Positions 58,001-64,000 of a stretch of DNA of 64,000 nt are shown in pieces. The notes below the pieces were generated by a model. It saw nothing but the letters and a program-made list of their open reading frames with translations, did not search any database and had not been told where the DNA came from. Where the stretch lies: positions 81,586,447 through 81,650,446 of the forward strand of contig CM055265.1 in assembly GCA_029237695.1 (NCBI GenBank). Direction: 5' to 3'. The first letter of the stretch is position 1, and each line of letters opens with the position of its first letter. Source of the stretch: Conchocele bisecta. Taxonomy: Eukaryota > Mollusca > Bivalvia > Lucinida > Thyasiridae. A program made the position numbers and the translations under genes.

Positions 58001-60486
58001 GCCCAATGTCAAGGTCAAATTACTTTAGAATTAAAGTTAAAGTTTTTTCGTGTACTATATCTCTGCAACTGCTTCACCCAATACCTTGATACTTCACATG
58101 GGTGTTTATCATCATTGTCGCACCTGCTTGCGGAAAGCGCGATTCTGTGTCGTATGTCAAGTTCAAATTACTTTGAATTTTTTTGTTAAAGTTTTTTTGT
58201 GTACTATATCTCTGCAACTGCTTCACCCAATACCTTGATACTTCACATGGGTGTTTATCATCATTGTCACACCTGCTTGTGGAAAGCGCGATATCGTCAG
58301 CATTTTGGCATACGTCCGTCCGTTCGTCCGTGTGTCCGGTTAAAGTTTTTTGGTTAAAGTTTTTCCATCTACTATATCTATTTTTTTAGTGTCCATGCCT
58401 CGCCCCAAGGCGCGACATGCAGGCCACGGCCATCTAGTCTACAAAAAGTGGGTATAATTATGTTATCCAAGTGTCTATGCTTGGAAAAAACCTGGCCTTC
58501 GTGGCTTTGCCTCGTTTCTTATTGTCTAGTAGCATAAGGTCGTGAGTGCTATATACAGACTATTCACCTGTGCATGTGCTAGCATGTGCAACTGACCACT
58601 GACCACTGACCACTTACAGGTAATTTATACAGGTAAATGATTATATTACATTTCCGTAAACTGTGTTGAAAATATTGTGGCAATATGTGGACCTGTGTAT
58701 ATATGATATGTAGATAAATATAGGACTATTAAAAAACATTCTGGGCTCCAGTAGGGAGCATTATTCTTTTATTTTTTTTTTCCCATTTTTTTTTTCCCAT
58801 TTTTTTTTTTACATTCTTTTTCAATTTTTTAACTGACCACTACCTTATTACAGGTAATTTATACAGGTACATTATTACATTTCCGTAAACTGTGTTGACA
58901 ATATTGTGGCAGTATGTGGACCTGTGCAGATATATGTAGATAAATATAGGACTATTAACAAAAATTCTGGGCTCCAGTAGCGAGCATTATTATTTTTATT
59001 TTTTTTGTATATTACATTTCCGTAAACTGTGTTGAAAATATTGTGGCATTATGTGGACCTGTGCAGATATATGTAGATAAATATAGGACTATTAAAAAAA
59101 AATTCTAGGCTCCAGTAGCAAGCATTATTATTTTTAATTTTTAAACTTTTTTTTCCATTTTTTTTTTCGAATTCTTTTTCCATTTTTGTCTAGTAGCATA
59201 AAGTCGTAAGTGCTATATACAGACTATTATCATATAATAAAACAATTATTGACTAGTGAGCCATAGAATATAATCTTGCCTGTCCGTCCGTCCGTCCGTT
59301 CCGCACACACGAATGGGTACTTGTTGTAAGCGTACGGGGATCTTATTGGGTAGGGTTAGGATAGTGTTGGGTACTCTTGTTGGGTATTTTTATACAGTAA
59401 AAACCCAACAAGTATTCATTCGTAGGAACGTGCGTGCGTCCCGTCCTCCCGTCCGTCCGTCCCGCCGTCCGTCCGTCACAAAACTTTAACACTCGGGTAA
59501 ATGTCTCATAATTTCTTCATCCTTCGACCGATCTGCTTCATATTTCATATACAAATATCTTAAATATCTTATAATTTCTGTTTTCTTTCATAGATCATCT
59601 TCATATTTCATATACGCATTGCTCTAATGGTCCTCTACAGCCCTGTGCCAAATCCACGTTCGTCCTGCCCCCGCCAATCCCAGGGTCAAGGTCACATACT
59701 TGGTGCTTCAAAAACTTTAATGCTCAGGTAAATATCTTATAATTTTTCTTTTTCTCCATTCACGGATCAACTTCAAATTTCATATATGCATTGCTCTAAT
59801 GGTCCTCTACCGCCCTGTGTCAAATCCACGTTCGTCCGCCCCCGCCAAGCCAGCAGGGTTAACATCACATACTTAGTGCTTCAAAACTTTAACGCTCAGG
59901 TAAATATCTTATAATTTCTGTTTTCTTTCACGGATCAGCTTCATATTTCATATATGCATTGCTCTAATGGTCCTCTACAGCCCTGTGCCAAATCCACGTT
60001 TGTCCTGCCCCCGCCAAGCCCAGGGTCAAGGTCACATACTTGGTGCTTCAAAAACTTTAACGCTCAGTAAAAGTAAATTTTGACTTGAATTTGGCCTCAT
60101 TTATTATCAAAGCGATAATGTGGGACATCCGTGTTCTATGAACACATTTATTTTCTAGTTTATTAAACTTCACACATGCATAGAAGACGACCCAAAGGTG
60201 TGTCGCACGTAAGAATGACAACTCTTGCGTCGTTAATTTCTTAGTTATCTCCCTTTGTTGTTTCGTGCACTGATTTCGTGTCTGGAGCATAACTCGAACA
60301 CCCTTTGGAATATTTTCATGAAACTTCACACATGCATAGACCACAACCCTAAAGGTGTGTCACGCAAGAATGACAACTCTTGCATCACTAATTTTTTAGT
60401 TATCTCCCTTTGTTTTTTCTGTCACTGATTTTGTCTCCGGAGCATAACTCGAACACCCTTTTTTCAAACTACTTGTGTATCTGGGG
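55019..60486 (-). mobile_element. Composite tandem-repeat element nested in E4
   Basis: The left end is TTGTATCCCCCGG with a terminal palindrome (TATCCCCCG...CGGGGGATA, 55022-55048). The right end is near CTTGTGTATCTGGGG at 60486. E2 shows the uninterrupted sequence. From left to right it holds 150-bp units (55037-55690), ATAGTCCTATAT-family units (55830-56060), the 190-bp array (56100-56760), about ten 150-bp units (56760-58300), a terminus (58300-58540), further ATAGTCCTATAT-family units (58555-59220), 180-bp units (59480-60070) and a partial 150-bp array (60150-60480). Confidence 0.6.
56760..58300 (-). repeat. 150-bp tandem array, about ten units
   Basis: Units contain ATATCTCTGCAACTGCTTCA, CTTCACATGGGTGTTTATCA, TCATTGTCGCACCTGCTTGC and AATGTCAAGGTCAAATTAC. 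Spacing is 146-157 bp because of small indels. The numerous 60-177-codon ORFs are by-products. The plus-oriented equivalents are at 31970-32100, 32960-33090 and 39060-39400. Confidence 0.85.
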
Positions 60487-60888
60487 AGAAATTAAATTGA
60501 ATGCAGAGATTGGGTCCGAAAACAAATGAGGATGAAATAAGCAAGGTGCGATTTCGGACACCGGGTAACATCCGCCATTTTCATTGGATAATTTACGCAG
60601 TCATGAGTATGCTTACCCAATCAGCAAGATAAACACGCGTGTTTGACAAAGGTCAAGGATTGTTTTTATTAAAAATAACCCAGGAGTTGTTTACAATCGT
60701 CCGAAACAGCAAATGTTTGCGACTTTGGTAAGAAAGACGAACATCTTTCAAAATATGTGTGGTCGCCCAAAAGAAAATATTTTGGCGAGTGTCAAGTACG
60801 CGGTGGGTAAAATCTGCTCGCCCAAGATGAAATTCACTCGCATTGGCGAGTTGGCGAGCGCCAATATCGAGCACTGCATACTATTTAT

Positions 60889-63597
60889 TGTATCCCCCGG
60901 ACTCCGTCGGGGGATACTATGGATTTGACAGCGCGCCGCGTCCGCCGCAGACACTTCTTGTCCGGAGCATAACTCGAACACCCTTTGGAATATTTTCATG
61001 AAACTTCACACATGCATAGACCACGACCCGAAGGTGTGTCGTGCGCAAGAATGACAACTCTTGCCTAGCTAATTTTTTAGTTATCTCCCTTTTTTGTTTC
61101 TCGCACTGATTTCGTGTCCGGAGCATAACTCCACCACCCTTTGGAATATTTCATGAAACTTTACACATGCATAGACCACGACCCGAAGGGGTGTGTCGCG
61201 CGCAAAGAATGACAACTTTTGCGTAGCTAATTTTTTATTTTTTAGTTATCTCCCTTTTTTGTTTTGCGCACTGATTGACCATAACTCGACCACCTTTGGA
61301 ATATTTTTATGAAACTTAACACATTCAATTAGACCACGAACCGAAGGTGTGTCGTGCATAAGAATGACAAAACTCTTGCATAGCTAATTTTTTTTAGTTA
61401 TCTCCCTTTTTTGTTTTCGCTCACTGATTTCCTGTCCGGAGCATAACTCGACCACCCTTTGGAATATTTTCATGAAACTTCACACATGCATAGACCACGA
61501 CCCGGAGGTGTGTCGCGCACAAGAATGACAACTCTTGCGTAGCTAATTTTTGAGTTATCTCCCTTTTTTGTTTTGCGCACTCTACAAACTGGACAATAAT
61601 GCATGAAGACCTGTTTTCTCGTCTGCTCTGTACACCTTTTCTGTGTGCTCTGTACACCTTACCTGTAGAGAACAAAAGAAACTGGGAGAACCATGTGCTA
61701 GCATGGGCTAGCATGTGCAGATGTCCAGTGCTTGACCACTGCTGACCAGGTAATTTATACAGGTAAATCACTACATTGGGTACTGTGTTGAAAATATTGT
61801 GGCATTATGTGGACCTGTGCAGATTTTTGTAGATAAATATAGGACTATTAAAAAAAAATTGGTCTCCAATGCAGCAGTATTATTTTAAACAAACTTTTTT
61901 TTTTCCTTTTTTCATTTTTGTTTTCTTTTTTTTTCTTTTTCATTTTTTTTTTTTTTTTTTTTTTTTTTTTCATTTTTTTTCTTTTTTTTTTTTTCTTTTT
62001 TTTTTTCATTTTTTTTTTTCATTATTTTTTTTTTAAATTTTTGTCTAGTAGCATAAGGTCGTAAGTGCTTTATACAGACTATTCACCTGTGCATGTGCTA
62101 GCATGTGCAACTGACCACTGACCACTTACAGGTAATTTATACAGGTAAATGATTATATTACATTTCCGTAAACTGTGTTGAAAATATTGTGGCATTATGT
62201 GGACCTGTGCAGATATATATAGATAAATATAGGACTATTAAAAAAAAATTCTGTTCTCCAGTAGCAAGCATTATTATTTTTAAACTTTTTTTTTCCATTT
62301 TTTTTTTTTCATTTTTTTTTTCCATTTTTGTCTAGTAGCATAAGGTGGTATGTGCTATATACAGACTATTCACCTGTGCATGTGCTAGCATGTGCAACTG
62401 ACCACTGACAACTTACAGGTAATTTATACAGGTAAATGATTATACATTTCCGTAAACTGTGTTGAAAATATTGTGGGAATATGTGGACCTGTGTATATAT
62501 GATATGTAGATAAATATAGGACTATTAAAAAACATTCTGGGCTCCAGTAGGGAGCATTATTCTTTTTCTTTTTTTTAATTTAATTTTTTTTTCCATTTTT
62601 TTTTTTACATTCTTTTTCAATTTTTTAACTGACCACTAACTTATTACAGGTAATTTATTACATTATTACATTTCCGTAAACTGTGTTGACAATATTGTGG
62701 CAGTATGTGGACCTGTGCAGATATATGCAGATAAATATAGGACTATTAACAAAAATTCTGGGCTCCAGTAGTGAGCATTATTTAAAAAAAAAAAATTTGT
62801 ATGTTACATTTCCGTAAACTGTGTTGAAAATATTGTGGCATTATGTGGACCTGTGCAGATATATGTAGATAAATATAGGACTATTAAAAAAAAATTCTGG
62901 GCTCCAGTAGCAAGTATTATTATTTTTTATTTTTCAACTTTTTAAAAAAAAAAAATTTTTTTTACATTCTTTTTAAATTTTTTAACTGACCACTAACTTA
63001 TTACAGGTAATTTATACAGCTAAATTATTACATTTACCTAAACTGTGTTGACAATATTGTGGCAGTATGTGGACCTGTGCAGATATATGTAGATAAATAT
63101 AGGACTATTAAAAAAAATTCTCGGCTCCAGTAGCGAGCATTATTTTTGTTATTTACATTCTATATTACATTTCCGTCAACTGTGTTGAAAATATTGTGGC
63201 ATTATGTGCACCTGTGCAGCACTATGTACATAAATATAGGACTATTAAAAAGAATTCTCGCTTCCAGTAGCGGCATATTTTTGTTATTTACATTCTATAT
63301 TACATTTCCGTCAACTGTGTTGAAAATATTGTGGCATTATGTGCACCTGTGCAGATATATGTACATAAATATAGGACTATTAACAAATAATTCTGCACTC
63401 CAGTAGCTTCACACATGCATAGACCCTAAAGGTGTGTCGCGCAAGATTGACAACTCTTGCATCACTAATTGTTTAGTTATCTCCCTTTGTCCGTCACCGA
63501 TTTTGTCTCCGGAGCATAACTCGATCACCCTTTTTTCAAACTACTTGTGTATCTGGGGAGGGGGATACACATGCGCTTGTCGACAAGCGTCCATTTC
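60889..63597 (-). mobile_element. Second composite tandem-repeat element, inserted in the LINE
   Basis: The left end TTGTATCCCCCGGAC carries the terminal palindrome, and the right end carries the 16-bp palindrome CGCTTGTCGACAAGCG (63574-63589). It holds the 150-bp array (60910-61590), ATAGTCCTATAT-family units (61740-63400) and a partial 150-bp unit (63405-63540). Removing it with a TA duplication (left ATTTA, right TAGTTTT) restores the LINE frame. A long T-rich low-complexity run lies at 61890-62040. Confidence 0.65.
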
Positions 63598-64000
63598 TAG
63601 TTTTCTTTAAGATTTTGTCGTTTGGGTTCGGTAATGATATGAACATGTGGTTTAATGTTGGTACTAATAAGGTTTTAATTACTGTAAGTCTACCTAATGG
63701 TGTAAGTATTCTACGTTTACAGTGGTTAATTGATTTTTGAAGTTTGATTATTTTCGGGTTAAAGTTAAGGTCCATCATTTTATTTAAATCAACATGGAAA
63801 TGTATGCCCAGAAGTTTGTTTTAATTGTGTCAGAAGTGTTGTCTGCTAAGCTTGAAAGTTTGATTCCTGTATTATTTACCATAATTCCCTTAATGTGACT
63901 ATTATTTCGTATTCTGATTGCTAATATTTCTGCACATAGAATGAATATGTAAGGTGATAGAGGATCTCCTTGTCTACACCCATGACCGACATTAAAAAAG
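63598..64000 (-). pseudogene. LINE ORF2, reverse transcriptase palm/thumb remnant
   Basis: From the right edge leftwards the minus strand encodes GCRQGDPLSPYIFILCAEIL (RT block with the conserved QGDPLSP), then LADNTSD where the catalytic block should read x-A-D-D, and then, in another frame, NHCKRRILTPLGRLTVIKTL and FISLPNPND (thumb). About 40-60 codons between the ADD block and the thumb are missing, with a frameshift. The second catalytic Asp is Asn. The ORF continues beyond the window. Dead copy. Confidence 0.88.

Larger units (their letters stand above)
54052..60881 (-). mobile_element. CAG-ended TIR transposon E4, TSD CATAC
   Basis: The element is 54057-60876 (6.8 kb). Its ends are CAGTGCTTGACACTCGCC and, read inward from the right, CAGTGCTCGATATTGGCGC. 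CATAC is duplicated at 54052-54056 and 60877-60881. It sits inside LINE sequence. E4 is the same family as E2 but inverted, and much of its length is a nested repeat insertion (about 55019-60486). It carries a short complete ORF (54673-54801). No transposase is seen. Confidence 0.8.

Overview
The window is animal nuclear DNA, most likely from a bivalve mollusc. It has no operons or long bacterial ORFs. It looks AT-rich, and one recognisable host exon (first coding exon of a beta-tubulin, 48862-48918, +) has a eukaryotic TATA promoter and a GT splice donor. Almost everything else is transposable-element DNA. Much of it matches the style of bivalve repeats: tandem-repeat-cored elements resembling the bivalve 'pearl' and Helentron/HINE types, TIR transposons, MITEs and a Tx1/L1-like LINE. 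A 500-base assembly gap lies at 46066-46565. The assignment to bivalves rests on repeat style and is inference.

Layout. 1-7958: dispersed repeats, a SINE-like insertion with a 9-bp duplication, a TTAA MITE, a 164-bp satellite-like array, tandem-cored elements and an 830-bp element between 40-bp direct repeats. 7959-10774: a tandem-cored element (430-bp units) split by a TIR transposon with 5-bp TSD. 11209-15457: two adjacent 5-bp-TSD transposons, the first containing a 1.2-kb foldback element. 15458-22286: mostly unrecognised DNA plus a second, inverted TTAA MITE and simple repeats. 22287-26099: a 3.8-kb TIR element whose arms are palindromic satellites, with remnants of an integrase-like exon and a Tc1-like transposase. 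26106-31448: small repeats, a 234-bp MITE and a further 430-bp-unit element. 31450-39922: a succession of tandem arrays and elements, including a recent 990-bp duplication. 40280-46065: a MITE, a 156-bp array, a tRNA-derived SINE head, a two-unit duplication and another tandem-cored element. 46566-48700: repeat ends, a perfect 30-bp hairpin, MITEs. 48769-48918: tubulin promoter and exon 1. 48919-64000: either a very long intron 1 or intergenic DNA. It holds a coding-like 48-bp minisatellite, a piggyBac-type MITE, and one minus-strand LINE broken into pieces by at least three successive insertions that form a nested stack.

The strongest patterns are: (a) several sequence-unrelated tandem-cored families share terminal architecture (ACAAGA, a short palindrome, a subterminal inverted repeat, the tandem core, then the complementary repeat in a hairpin just before an A-rich terminus); (b) a set of CAG-ended transposons all make 5-bp target duplications; (c) a dissectible nested-insertion history runs from 51503 to 64000. 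No intact autonomous transposase or reverse transcriptase is present, and no full-length host gene was found. All identifications are by eye; no database search was run.
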